A DNA stretch of 64,000 nucleotides from Membranipora membranacea (GCA_914767715.1 OU612068.1:22258001-22322000), one strand, 5' to 3'; shown: positions 11,970 to 23,253, numbered from the stretch's first letter. Made by a program: numbers and translations. The notes: generated by a model not told the origin, from the sequence alone.

Positions 11970-14900
11970 ATGCAGGTTAAAATAACAGTCTATCATATTT
12001 TTGTTATCAACATAAAAGTGGGCTTCCCTCAATATAGTGAAATTTGTATTATGTTTATTTTATGCAGCAAAATTTCTCACCTGAGATCTATTGCTAATCA
12101 CCTTCCCCCACAACTAGATATCCCTTTTGGTCTCATGATTGGCAAAGACAGCCCAGAGATCATTACACCTTTACTCACAATGCGTGGAGAGCCTGGAGAA
12201 ACAACAGCTTGTAAAACAAAGTTTGGCTGGACACTCTGTGGCGGAAAGCTAAGGAACAAGTTGGTGTCAAGCTACAAGACCGACGGAAAACTGTTCCCAA
12301 TAGTAGAACAAGACTTCGAAGACCCTGGAGGCAAACCAATGTCTCAACAAGATTTGAAGTTTCTAGAAATTCTTAATGACGGGATATTTCAGGACGACGA
12401 CGGAAGTTATGTGATGCCGCTGCCTTTTAAATCAACACCAATCCTACCAAACAACCGACATCAGGCAGAACAGAGACTAAAGCTGCTGAAAAATAAGCTG
12501 CAAAAGGACCAAACCTATCAACAAGATTATAGGGCATTCATGAGCATGCTGCTGGACAAAGGATTTGCAGAAGAAATTCCAGGAACAGATGTGCCCGGAG
12601 ATGGTAAATGTTGGTACATCCCACATTTTGGCGTTCTTCACCCTAAAAAACGTAAACTGCGAGTCGTGTTTGATGGAAGCGCCAAATATGCCAACACCTG
12701 TCTGAACAACCTTTTGCTGACCGGACCTGATCAACTCAACAACCTGCTAGGAATTCTCTGCCGTTTTCGTACTGGAAAGGTAGCAGTTACATGTGATGTA
12801 GAGTCCATGTTTTACAATTTTAGAGTTACCCCAGAGCACAGAGATTTTCTCAGATTTCTATGGTACGACGACGACCTGACAACTATCAAGACATACCGCA
12901 TGAAAGTACATATTTTCGGAGCTACCTCTTCACCAGGGGTAGCTACTTTCGGTCTAAGAAAATTAGCTCAAGACAACATAGCTCTGTCCAGGGAAGCAGC
13001 TAGCTTCTTGAACGACAACTTTTATGTGGACGACGGAATAATCAGTACTGAAAATGTTCAGTCTGCAAGAGACCTAATCAGCACAACTCGAGAGATGTGC
13101 AGCAAAGGAAATCTGAGGTTACACAAGTTCGTCAGTAACAAAGCAGAGGTGCTTGCCGACTTACCAGATTCTGAGAAAGAAGCTGAAGCAAGTTCGTTTA
13201 ACAGCATAGTACCAACTCAAAGGACACTGGGAGTGAGCTGGTGCCTGAAAACAGATCAACTGTGCTTCACCAGCAACATCAATATCAAACCATTCACAAG
13301 ACGAGGAATTCTCTCAACCGTGGCACAGGTGTACGACCCCATAGGACTTGTGTCACCCTTCACACTGCTGGGAAAAAATATCCTACAGGAAACTTGCAGA
13401 CTAGGCCTCGACTGGGACGACCCTATCAACACACAGCTGACCACAAGATGGAAAAACTGGATTCAGCAATTGGAGACTATTGATAGTATTCGTGTCGACC
13501 GCTGTATAAAGCCAAATTATTTTGGAAATATCAAACGAGCAGAACTGCATCACTTCAGTGACGCCAGCGAGGATGGATATGGAGCATGCTCGTATATCAG
13601 GTTCGTTGATGCTGCTGATAAGGTACACTGCTCATTGATTTTATCAAAGGCTAGGGTAGCACCAATAGAGCCCCCGACTATACCAAGGATGGAGCTTCAA
13701 GGCGCTGTCGTAGCTACCAAACTTCACATGAAACTGAAGGAAGAACTAGACATTGAGATCGATGCCACTTACTTCTGGTCTGACAGCACCATTGTGCTAG
13801 GATATATCAAGAACGAAACTACTAAATTCTCGCCCTATGTGACAAACAGAGTAACTCAGATCAGGAAGTCGACAGAACCTCAACAATGGAACCACATAGC
13901 CGGTACTACTAATCCTGCCGACATAGCCTCAAGAGGTAGCACAGTTCACCAACTGGGTGACTCCAGGTGGTTCACTGGCCCCGAGTTCTTATGGAAAGTA
14001 GATCTAAAAGATGAGCTAACACAGCAACCCAACAGTTTTGATATCCCATCAACCCATCCAGAGTTGCGCAAGACCGTCACCGTGAATGCTACCCAAGTCA
14101 ACCAAGGCATCAAAATGGAAAATTTTTCAAAGTGGAGCAGTATCATCAAAGGCGTTACCCAGCTACGTCTGATCAGCAAAAGAGCGAAGGATAAACAGAA
14201 ACCTATATGGAAACTTCAACCGTTATCAGGCCAAGATTTGCAGGAGACAGAGGAACTACTCATCAAACTCGATCAGAGAAAACACTTTGAGTCGGAAATA
14301 GACTCTATTCAAGCTGGTCGCCACATTAGTAAGGACAGCAAAATACGTCAACTGTCACCCTATCTTGATGACAGAGGGATATTAAGAGTAGGCAGTAGAG
14401 CGCGCCCCACATCAGCTCTTACAGAGAAGGAGTTAAGACCAGCATTGGTGAGCAAGGCAAGTCACCTGGCTACCTTACTCATCAGACACTACCACGACAC
14501 AGTGAAGCACCAGGGGAGGATTTTTACTCAATCCGCACTGAGACAAGCTGGCTTTTATGTCATAAATGCCCAGAGTCTGATCAAGTCACAAATAAGATCG
14601 TGTATCACCTGCAAGCGGCTGAGAGGCATGCCATTGCAGCAGCAGATGGGTTTGTTGCCAAAGGAAAGAATTCAACCTAGCCCGCCGTTTACTCACATCG
14701 GAATAGATACATTTGGTCACTTCATGGTGAAGGAGCGACGCACAGAACTGAAACGGTGGAGTGTCATTTTTACGTGCTTCTACTCAAGAGCAATTCACAT
14801 CGATGTGGTGAACGATTTATCAACAGAGAGCTTTATCCAGGCTTTGAGGTGTTTAGAGAGTATCAGAGGCCCTGTCGCAACAATCTTCTCAGACAACGGA

Positions 14901-15578
14901 ACTAACTTCATGGGAGCAAAACACGTTCTTGAGCGAAGGATTACATTCAAGACGAACCCTCCAGGCGCTAGTCACCAAGGTGGGGTTTGGGAGAGGGGAA
15001 TCAGAACAATACGCAATGTGTTCAACAAAATGAAAGGTAGGTTCTCAGGTAGAATGGATACAGCGGCACTCAGAACCTCTATGTTTGAGGTCTCCAGCAT
15101 TCTAAACGGTAAGCCTCTGACATGCACAAGCCTCAGCGACCCGGACGAAGGAATTATAACTCCAAACCACCTTCTTACCATGAAATCAAACATGGCAAAC
15201 CACAAATCAGAAGGCGAAATTACCAATCAAGAAGTCTACGGAAGAAACATGTACAAGAAAACTCAACAGTTCGCGGAAGAGTTTTGGAGCCATTGGAAGG
15301 ACTACCTAGCAAAAGTTGAAACTCGACAAAAGTGGACCTCTCCTTGCGCAAACCTGAAGGTGGGAGATGTGGTGGCAGTTGTAGACGAAAATGCTGATCG
15401 AGGACAATGGACAATGGGAGTGGTTGACGCAACCAAAGTTGGAACAGATAACCTAGTGAGGTCAGCTACAGTGAGGATTTCTAGCCCATGTCAAATAACT
15501 GAGGCTGGTAAGAGGAAGGGTAACCCTATATTGAGAACAAGACCAGTGCAGAAGCTGATACTTCTCCTGACAAAGTAA
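11970..15578 (+). CDS. BEL/Pao LTR retrotransposon pol polyprotein, 5'-truncated
   Basis: A single 1202-codon open frame, although retroelement similarity starts only near 12070. Domain order: end of the aspartic protease region (LMIGKDSPE and the FGWTLCGG motif, about residues 50-90); reverse transcriptase (about 205-370, active site FYVDD near residue 351); RNase H (about 525-625, FSDAS and YFWSDS); integrase zinc-binding H/H/C/C (about 840-885); integrase core (DTFGHF, SDNGTNF, WERG); and a C-terminal DUF5641-like module (about 1090-1195). This order is diagnostic of BEL/Pao. Gag and most of the protease are missing. The second Asp to Glu spacing of the core is 32 residues, shorter than usual in this family, suggesting an internal deletion. 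The first codons and the ATG at 11970 are probably not the original start. Likely inactive. Confidence 0.9.
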   Translation: MQVKITVYHIFVINIKVGFPQYSEICIMFILCSKISHLRSIANHLPPQLDIPFGLMIGKDSPEIITPLLTMRGEPGETTACKTKFGWTLCGGKLRNKLVSSYKTDGKLFPIVEQDFEDPGGKPMSQQDLKFLEILNDGIFQDDDGSYVMPLPFKSTPILPNNRHQAEQRLKLLKNKLQKDQTYQQDYRAFMSMLLDKGFAEEIPGTDVPGDGKCWYIPHFGVLHPKKRKLRVVFDGSAKYANTCLNNLLLTGPDQLNNLLGILCRFRTGKVAVTCDVESMFYNFRVTPEHRDFLRFLWYDDDLTTIKTYRMKVHIFGATSSPGVATFGLRKLAQDNIALSREAASFLNDNFYVDDGIISTENVQSARDLISTTREMCSKGNLRLHKFVSNKAEVLADLPDSEKEAEASSFNSIVPTQRTLGVSWCLKTDQLCFTSNINIKPFTRRGILSTVAQVYDPIGLVSPFTLLGKNILQETCRLGLDWDDPINTQLTTRWKNWIQQLETIDSIRVDRCIKPNYFGNIKRAELHHFSDASEDGYGACSYIRFVDAADKVHCSLILSKARVAPIEPPTIPRMELQGAVVATKLHMKLKEELDIEIDATYFWSDSTIVLGYIKNETTKFSPYVTNRVTQIRKSTEPQQWNHIAGTTNPADIASRGSTVHQLGDSRWFTGPEFLWKVDLKDELTQQPNSFDIPSTHPELRKTVTVNATQVNQGIKMENFSKWSSIIKGVTQLRLISKRAKDKQKPIWKLQPLSGQDLQETEELLIKLDQRKHFESEIDSIQAGRHISKDSKIRQLSPYLDDRGILRVGSRARPTSALTEKELRPALVSKASHLATLLIRHYHDTVKHQGRIFTQSALRQAGFYVINAQSLIKSQIRSCITCKRLRGMPLQQQMGLLPKERIQPSPPFTHIGIDTFGHFMVKERRTELKRWSVIFTCFYSRAIHIDVVNDLSTESFIQALRCLESIRGPVATIFSDNGTNFMGAKHVLERRITFKTNPPGASHQGGVWERGIRTIRNVFNKMKGRFSGRMDTAALRTSMFEVSSILNGKPLTCTSLSDPDEGIITPNHLLTMKSNMANHKSEGEITNQEVYGRNMYKKTQQFAEEFWSHWKDYLAKVETRQKWTSPCANLKVGDVVAVVDENADRGQWTMGVVDATKVGTDNLVRSATVRISSPCQITEAGKRKGNPILRTRPVQKLILLLTK

Positions 15579-15774
15579 GAACCTTACATTTATTAATAAT
15601 TACACCACATCAGCTATTATTACAAGGTTGTAATTACATAGTTATTCAGAGCTTTAGTATTTAGAATTTACATGTATAACGGATATCATCGACATCTTTT
15701 TTAATCATGTCATGTCATAATCTATATAAACTTTATGTTTGAATTTTTTATAAGAAAAAATTAAAGTGGGAGAA

Positions 15775-16470
15775 TGTAAGAATCCACAACAAAGTAGCAC
15801 CTAGTATGTTATTATCAAATTATACGCTTGACAATTATGTAAAAAAAATACCTAAACTGCGATTCTCGTTTATGGCTTCCAAAAAATCTATCATGCTGCT
15901 GCAAACGTAATTAAAAACCCAACTTAGCACTCACAAATTTCTAATCTGAACTCTCGCTGAACTTCTGCCTCTAAATATGGACCAAAATTAATGGGGTTTA
16001 CAGGTCAACCTGCACCTAACACAACAGGATTACGGTCATTTTTTTACCACTTAGTATTCAAAACATCAAAACATAAAAGATCAAGTGAACGTCATCTGGC
16101 TCTATCGATTCAGTTATGTGTAGAAAACCATAGAGTCAAGATGTGAAAACCAATATTAACTAGGAATACACCAGAGGTATGTCAATTTTAACTTTTAATT
16201 CTGATTTAAACTGTAATTTTTCAATGGTATACATAATTTGAAGCTTATTGTTTTATAACTACATTGTAAATGAATATTCTTGGAAAAACCATTTTAATTT
16301 CGTATTTGATAATTTGATCATAATTTGATTAGTGTTACTCATGTTTTTTAAACAATTACAGGTTTCACGGACTTTAAATGGAATATAAAATATTATGGAT
16401 AACAGACAAAATAAAGAAATCGTAGTTCAGTGAACTTTGTCTAGATAATTCTAGTTATAAGAGTTCTACA
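15775..16470 (+). repeat. Probable 3' LTR of the BEL/Pao element
   Basis: A purine-rich tract (AAAGTGGGAGAA) 3' of pol is followed directly by TGTAAGAATCC. The candidate LTR ends GAGTTCTACA, giving the usual TG...CA ends, and contains AATAAA near 16410. No second copy was found upstream of pol, consistent with a 5'-truncated element. The end position is inferred from the CA dinucleotide and the start of CR1-like sequence just after it. Confidence 0.55.
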
Positions 16471-16484
16471 CCTAACCCAAACGG

Positions 16485-18333
16485 CTAAAGTTCATAGATA
16501 ACTTTATAGACACCGTTCCTACATACACGAATCTCGTCCATCTTTGGTGACAGTGTGGCACTGGTGTAGTCAGCTTTCTCTGTCGGAGTTGAGAATACAG
16601 ACGTGAACTGGGTATTCAGCAGCTCTGCGCGTTCTTTTGCTGATGATACTAGGTGGTGACCATCTTTGAGTGCTCCGATGCTTGCTGAAGCTGGCAACCT
16701 TCCATGTTTAACATAGGTCCAGAAACGCTTGGATAGCTCCTCTTTAGTCTTATTTTCGTCAGTGAACAAGTTGTGTACGTAGGCTGAGTGTTGCCTGCGG
16801 AGTTGGGTCTTCACTAGTTGTTTGCACATAAGATATCTTTGTTCTAGACGTGGTGTGCCTCTCCTTTTACATCTCTTGTACAACCTGTTTCTCGTCTTGA
16901 TCAGTTTGTGTAGATCTCTGTTGATCCAGGGACATGAGTCCTTCTTCCTTGTACGTCTTCTTGGTATAAAGTATTCCATTGCTGTGGTTATCTCATCTTT
17001 GATCAGCAGCCAATGGTCATCAGGGGATGGTATGTAAGCCTTCTCGATCAGTCCTAGTCTCGGTTCAAGATAATCGGACATAGCTGTCCAATCAGCTTTG
17101 TTGAACAGCCATACACGTCGACGAGGTTGAGTTTTGTTGACTGGGGATATGGCCAGCTCAAGGTAGGCTATGGCGTGGTCACTTATGCCGGGGATCACCT
17201 TTACTCGGTTCACCTGCTCAGGCATATTGGTGGCTATGAGATCGAGAATGTTTTTGTTGGTTTCTTTGTCTTTTGAGTAGTGGGTTCTTGTTGGTTCAGT
17301 GATGTGCTGTGTCAGACCGAAGTCATCCAACAGGTCACTGAATTCGTGGTGGAGGGAGGTATGTTTAGTTCCGCCTTTCAGTGAGATATCAGTCAAAGCC
17401 AGGGAGGTTGAAGTCACCGGCAATGGTATAGGCGTTAGGGCGTTTCTTCTTAGATAACCGGGTTAGGGATTCTCTGAGGTTCTCAGTGAATGTTTTGTCT
17501 GCTATGTTGGGTCTATAACAAGTCGCAATATAGATGTCACGGTGGCGTAAACAATTGACTTTTACCAAGAGTATCTCAGCCTTTGTCTTAATACTCACAG
17601 AGGTGCTAGTGATCGATGAGTTGATGGCAACTAGTACCCCTCCTCCACTCCCAGTTGTCCTATCCTTTCTGTATATTGTGTATGAGTCGCTTTCCAGTTC
17701 TGAATCAGCTATGGTATTATTGAGCCAGGTCTCAGTGGCTATCACGATGTCAGGTTTTGTGGTCTCGAGTAGGTTGATCCATGCACTTTTCTTGTTGGTA
17801 ATGGATTGGCAATTAACATTGATGATTCTTAGAGGGCGTCCCTGAGCAGTTGGTGGTTTGAATTTCGATGGTGAGGAGAAGTGCACAGGTTTGCACTGGG
17901 AGTCCAATGAATCAATACTTGTATCAGTCATCTGGGAGAGCGGGTCGTCTTCAGGTTGGTCAAATAGAAGCATTGGTGACGTTGTGGAAAGGTTCCCACT
18001 TTTACAGGCTGAGCAGGTCCATATAACGCTGGAGTGGTCTAGCTGTGAGTATGCATCAGAGTGTATGTACTGGCAGCAGATGTGAAACCAAGTGCTGCAG
18101 TCCTCACACATCACTCCCTTTTGTTCCCACTTGACTGGATGCTTACATGTACCACATAGATATATTGTGCTGGAACCTGAGTCTGGTAGGCTAGTATCAG
18201 TTGTCATGTTGCTTGTGGGTGGCTTTACATGTTGTTGTTGGGTTGAGTTGGCATCCATACTTGAGTTTCTTTCATGCAGAAAAGAAAATGAGGCCAAAAA
18301 AACTGTTTTTAGCAAATATGATGACTGAGCCAA
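16485..18333 (-). pseudogene. CR1-like non-LTR retrotransposon, PHD plus endonuclease part only
   Basis: Two overlapping minus-strand frames (18333-17389 and 17423-16485) are halves of one protein. The first carries a PHD-type zinc finger (CGTC...C..C..WFH.CC...WTCSAC, about residues 58-110) and the start of an APE-type endonuclease (INVNCQS, ATETW, AGDFN). A small deletion around 17390 removes the Trp of the FDW motif and shifts frame; the second frame continues the endonuclease and the linker. It ends just where the reverse transcriptase should begin (GVYKVIYEL), 15 bases from the end of the BEL LTR. The RT is absent. Non-LTR elements normally lose their 5' end, so loss of the 3' half points to secondary truncation. 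Confidence 0.85.
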
Positions 18334-20324
18334 TTTAAATTTAAAAAAAGGTAATATTTATTCTTAGTGATATAGCTCATCACAACTTTTGGTTTAAAAT
18401 TACATATGGTGGTGAGCCTAAAGTGGCTCCATTAGTAACGGCATAATGTGAGTGATATTTTAAATTTGAGGATATAATTTGAAATTTCAAGCAACCATTC
18501 AAGACAGTTAAATGTTTGAGTCAAAATTTTAGCTAGTTTCCTCTGGAGTGACCTCTAAATGGCACACAAACCATCTTTGAAAAGTATGACATCAAACATG
18601 CTGTTGGAAGGACCATTACTGTGGCCACACAACTCGTTTTTGGAAGTTCTCACATGCGAAGCCGCTTTCATGAAGCATAGTACATAGTACATACAGTACC
18701 AGTTTTCCTCGATTTTTAAGTTGTTTTTGAGCATTCTGTGGTGCGCAATTCAGGAAAACCTGCTACGCTGTGCCAAAGTCTGTTGGCATTTCCTGTATGT
18801 ATGATGCTTAATCGATGCGGCTTCGTATGTGAGAATTTACAAATAAAATTGTGTTGCCATAGTTATGATCCTTTTGACAGCATAGTTGGCGTCATGGAGA
18901 AATAACGCCAAATGTATACCTTTGATGGTCTGTGCTGATCTTGATACATTAGCTGTATATTGCTGAAAATTAGGTTGTGCTTCAATTACACATTACTCTA
19001 GAGGAAATTACTAATTTGATCTGTCTCATATTGTTGCATGAAATTTCACATTGTATCATCAAATTTTACAAAAATCACACACATTATGACATGACGTAAA
19101 AAAAAGTCACTTCAGGCTCATCTTGTATCATCTAAACCTAAGATTATGATGAAATATAGCGCTTATCACACTTGTTTGTTTCGTTATGTTAGGCTCTAAC
19201 CAACTAAGCTACCTCATACATATGAAGTGTTATATGAAAGATCTGTTTTATAGTCTGACATATCAATTTGTTTCTTGGACAATTAGAAAATAAGTTGAAA
19301 CATTTTTTAAATACTTTACAATTAAGAAAGCCGTACAGCATATTCAACTTTTTACGCTTTAATACATTCTTGTACTTGGTTTCAGTAAAATAGACTGAAA
19401 ATTCCAAATCCAAACACAAGAAATGGATATATATTTCAGTCGCATCAATGCAAATAGAACAACCGGAAGAGTTTAACAATTCGTTGAAACAAAATTTGTG
19501 TGTTAACACTGAACAGTTTGGGACTCCCTGCACCACCCTCCCACCCACCCTGCACTGAATAACAGAAAACCAACAAGTTGGTTAGTTGTCTTCACTTACT
19601 TTAAAAGGGGGCAACTCCTTAGACACAATAGTAATCTTGATCAGCTGTTATGAGAGACGTATGATGATATCTGACCATTTGCAGAGTAAGAGGCAATGAA
19701 AGTATTTCAACTGTTTTGCATCCTCAAAGTTATCGAAGAATTAATTTAAAAGTCCTCTTTGCAACGGCTAAGAATGACTGTAAAGCAGCAAGGCGACAGA
19801 CTCTTTCATGAATATATGGCCTGGTACAATATGTGGGTCATCCCTAAAACAAAATGCGAAGCGTAAAAGTAATCGCAACCTTGATATTGTCATATCACAA
19901 TGCATTGCTTATTTAAATTTGTTTGATATAGTATATCAGTTCACGCAGCTATGCTACACCCTCCCACAAGTTTGTTTTCATGACAAGAAAAGTTCTGTGA
20001 ACCTGAGCTGATAATTTGTTCGATACGTCTAGAAATCTTGTGATCTTTGCTGCAGGAGCTTGACATACATGCTTAGTCCCATACACTGTATGACTGATGA
20101 AGCGCCCGCAGCCTTTCTGAAAACGTAAATATATCTCCGACAACTATTGGTAATAAAAACTTGGGTATTCTCCTGGCGTTACGGCATAGTCTCTTTAGAA
20201 TGAAAAAGCGAACAGGGATTTTCACTTCAAACAATGTCGATCATAATGAGCAGGTAATTTTACAAAATGACAACAGCAATCAATGACATCCATGGAATAT
20301 AATAATCGGCACTTTGGATCACTG
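18334..20324. other. Right interior of the insertion, non-coding
   Basis: No convincing gene. Contents: an inverted repeat pair at 18644-18838; a tRNA D-arm-like string on the minus strand near 19192-19214 with no T-arm; and a patch at 20150-20300 weakly inverted to 9075-9300. A 114-residue minus frame at 19204-19548 has no recognisable domain and is probably chance. Confidence 0.45.
18644..18838. repeat. Imperfect inverted repeat, MITE-like
   Basis: The left arm at 18644-18680 (with TTCTCACATGCGAAGCCGC) pairs with the right arm at about 18800-18838 (reverse complement TTCTCACATACGAAGCCGC). A spacer of about 120 bases separates the arms. No target duplication was assigned. It may be a small foldback element nested in the larger one. 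Confidence 0.5.
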
Positions 20325-22017
20325 AACAGATATACATCGAGGACGGAAGATGAAAAGCCCTGTTTGCCACATATGTTCAAGATAAGAATCTGACACACGG
20401 GTGAGCTGCATTCCTTGACACCAATGGTATGAAACTCCCCAGAGGAGTAAAAAATACTCAGGAGGAAAGGTTATCATTTCGTATCGTCGTTTATGGCTAG
20501 CCCACATTTACCCTACCTCATAACTTAACATAACATTAACTACCACGCCAGCTAAAAATATTGACTCACCTCCAAACCATCAAAACTAACTATAGATTAT
20601 ATTTACTCGTCTAAGGTAAGCGCTCTCTATCAATAAATGATGACACAACCAGGTTGGGTTGAAAGTGAACAAAGATATAAGAAGATTGTGAGCTTGGGTG
20701 AATTCATTGATTATGATGTATTCCAAACGGAGTAGCCTATGGCGGATTCAATACTTATGACAGATTCAAAACTCCAGATGGCTAAAGCAATAAATTATGA
20801 CTAATCCAAAGCGTACATTATTGTTCATAACACTCTCAATTTGACGCATATAATTGGAATTCTTTGTTTTCCGCAGATATCAATGATGACAGCCTGATTA
20901 ATAACAGCTGAAATCAATGACGTCCATGGTATGAGGTGAACTGCGTTCTGTACAGAAAAAATTAGATCTAGCTTTCCACTCTTCCCAAGGGAGAATATGA
21001 AACAACTCGTCTAATCAATAGTATGTGAGCAGCTCGGTTTGCGCACTAGTAGATAGACTTTTTGAGCTAAATTACATAGTGTAGGCTACTTCTTGAGTCT
21101 TGATAGGTCTTGGAATGTACCGCAGATTGACAAGTTATTTCTAGGTCCTAAAAGGCGATCCAAAATCATAAACATACCTCTAAAGTATGCACAGGTGCTT
21201 CCAAATTCCAGTCTATGTAACACCCGGTACGAACAAGCCAGCTAGGACTCAGGTAGAAAATAGGCCTACTCAGGCTATACTTACTAACAGTAACACTACA
21301 CTAACAGTCACTGTCACTATGAATTATTGACTGGATTATTATGTGTGAATGTTTTGGGGAGACAGTGGGTGGTAAGAGCACATAAGAAGCACATAACCAC
21401 ACAGCCAGATATATGAGATAATACTTCAGTACCTGAGCCTACACTTCACATCAATATTCCAAAAAAAAACACTAGCCTGTATACATATTTATATACAGAA
21501 CTCAACTGGGTGAGCAATAATAATAACCTACCAATAACAACAAGTCAGTATTTTCCCTGTATTTTTGATAACTTAATCTCTTAAATCTGTCAGTGTAAAT
21601 GGACACACATTCATCTTGAGTTTGAGCTGTCCTGTAGAAGGAGTGTCTCAGTAGAGCAGGGAGAATTCTCCCTGAGTAGAGTGATGTGGCTCTCTCCCTC
21701 TCTTTCCACCTCATTTGTCTTTGAGTTGGTGTACGGAAAAATTGACCTTTTCTTTTGCCTATTTAGCTCAGTTTACTTTGGAATGAAGAAGGACTCTGCA
21801 GTATGACCCCAACATTTCACTTACTTATTGGATGATAAAACACAAGCTATTTGGAAATGGCCTCCCTTTGACCTTGATAAGGAGTTGCTTTTCCTTTTCA
21901 GTACACTCTATACCCATAACAATAGAAGACAACTCCTAAAATTACGCAAATTCTAAACTAATATAATTACGCAAATTATTACGCGTAATACGGCAATTAC
22001 GCAAATTCACAAACCCC
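20325..22017 (-). repeat. Right terminal inverted repeat of the large insertion
   Basis: Reverse-complement partner of the left arm. Landmarks in inverted order include the GAGGACGGAAGATG end, the GGAGTTTCATACCA segment (opposite strand), the CTCCAGATGG segment and the TTACGCGTAATACGG tip. The arms have diverged by substitutions and indels, so the insertion is not very recent or the arms were not kept identical. Confidence 0.8.
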
Positions 22018-22159
22018 ATGCTGTCAGTGTCAAGGCCACATTGTCTGAGATTGCCAGAATAACGATGACAAGAAGTAGTATGAATTCTGGTTTTGTAAAA
22101 GTTGGGTAAAATCTGTTTCAGTTTAAGTGTAATGTTATAAACCTACGGGTGAAGCATAA

Positions 22160-22165
22160 AATAAA
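22160..22165 (+). terminator. Poly(A) signal of copy 4
   Basis: AATAAA about 50 bases after the displaced stop of copy 4. It lies on the far side of the insertion from exons 1 and 2. Confidence 0.5.
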
Positions 22166-23253
22166 TGTATGAAACTTGATGTATTGTCTGGCTCGAAAGT
22201 GAAGGACCGGCCGAGGGCTTTGAAGGTTAGGCTTTGATGATTATCCCATATGATCAAATAAGAAAATCATGTGCTGCAATTCCTCTTTGCCTGCTAGTTT
22301 GCTGTTTGCATTTTGATTATCAAAAAGAGCGTAGGAAGTATTTTGGTCGGTTAGAGAGCTTGACCCTCTAACAGGCTGTCTTTGAGGTCCTTGATTGTTT
22401 TTTGGAGTCCTAGGTATGTTTTGATCTGCTTGGCACTGAGTATGGCGAGGCTGCACCACCATTTCTCAGACCATATTATTGAGTTTATATATTTAAGATG
22501 GGCGTGAAGTAAGCAGCGCTGAGTAAACAAGCAATGTATATTATTCATGGTCTATCTAGAAGATGATTTACGCCATTATCACATCTATTACAGCAAGTCA
22601 TCCTTGTACCGTTATTGCTCAAGTTCTTCCAAACTTTAGGTTGACATTTAGTAGACTGATATCCACGTGTTTATTCCCAAGATGTAACTGGTTATTACCA
22701 GTTTCTTCCTGATATCGAGACCCAAGAAAATCTCACCTACAGTCAAGAAGCACGATATACAAGCTAGTAATCTTTGTTTTTTGCTGTATTGGCATCGTTT
22801 TTGGGAAAATTTCAATGATAGGACAATCTCACAACAAAAAGATGGCCTATGATGTCCAATGGTCTGAGGATTACACATGATGGAGAAGGGTGACTGCAAA
22901 TCATGTATTTTATGTGATTTCCCTCAGCATGATTAACTTGACTCTCCATACAAGGGACTCAGATCCTAACAATCCCTTTTTCAAAGCCTTGGATAGCGCT
23001 CTTTTATAACATAAGGATAACTCTTTATATGTAGCTTGAGTAATGTCAGCGACGAATTCTTAAACGAAGTGAGGGGTGAGGCTTTGTGAAAAAGGAATTT
23101 GGGATGAAAAGCCAGTTTATCAATGATGAGATCAGGAGCAGAAGCGAAACTGACCAACATGCCTTTCTCAACACCCATGCTCGAAGACAGAATTATTGAA
23201 CCGAGGTAGAACTGTTTCCCAGGTACCACATGATCCCATGTTCAGATAGTACT
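22166..23253. other. Intergenic, copy 4 to copy 5
   Basis: Apart from the exon-1 relic near 22.8 kb, the only structure is the start (about 23040) of a unit repeated upstream of copies 6 and 7 (about 25575 and 28280). The unit includes a GAGG-rich, GGCTTYRTGAAA-containing stretch. These are co-duplicated 5' flanks. Confidence 0.5.
22781..22854 (+). pseudogene. Relic of a copy 4-like exon 1
   Basis: This stretch resembles copy 4 exon 1: TTGCTGTATTGGC matches the signal-peptide region, and GATAGGACAATCTCACAAC matches the DRTISQQ coding region almost exactly. About 13 bases corresponding to the mature N-terminus are missing and the frame then breaks. It is too short to encode anything. It shows an extra, older duplicate between copies 4 and 5. 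Confidence 0.65.

Larger units (their letters stand above)
7130..22017. mobile_element. 14.9-kb foldback / MULE-like element with long terminal inverted repeats
   Basis: The ends are inverted copies beginning GGGTTTGTGAATTTGCG. Strong inverted similarity runs over about 1.65 kb (left to about 8790, right from about 20325), and weaker patches continue to about 9300 and 20150. The 9-bp target duplication ATGCTGTCA matches the range of Mutator-like elements (8-11 bp); long inverted repeats also occur in foldback-type elements. No transposase frame was found, so the element is non-autonomous or degraded. Its interior holds an hAT MITE, a BEL/Pao pol with one probable LTR and a CR1-like fragment, all nested inside. 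P-superfamily elements with long inverted repeats are an alternative, but their duplications are usually 7-8 bp. Confidence 0.8.
6224..22109 (+). pseudogene. Array copy 4, last exon split by a 14.9-kb insertion
   Basis: Exons 1 (6224-6429) and 2 (6670-6839) are intact and encode the most divergent family member: signal peptide, DRTISQQIDDL segment, and eight cysteines with only 18 residues between C3 and C4. Exon 3 starts at 7097, runs to 7129 and is then interrupted; the rest resumes after 22017 and reads in the same frame to TAA at 22107-22109. A 9-bp duplication, ATGCTGTCA, sits at 7121-7129 and 22018-22026, showing that a transposon inserted here. In place, translation enters the element and stops at TGA 7138-7140, so a transcript ending inside the element would lose only the C-terminal tail and keep all eight cysteines. 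Normal expression is probably lost, but a shortened product is possible. A poly(A) signal lies at 22160. Confidence 0.85.

Noticed and set aside
13241-13483. 80-codon frame and other short frames inside 12.4-15.4 kb
   Set aside because: Alternative frames of the BEL/Pao pol gene.
17534-18328. Plus-strand frames of 75-103 codons
   Set aside because: Antisense shadows of the CR1-like endonuclease.
19192-19214. tRNA D-arm-like string on the minus strand
   Set aside because: No anticodon stem or T-arm follows at the right distance.
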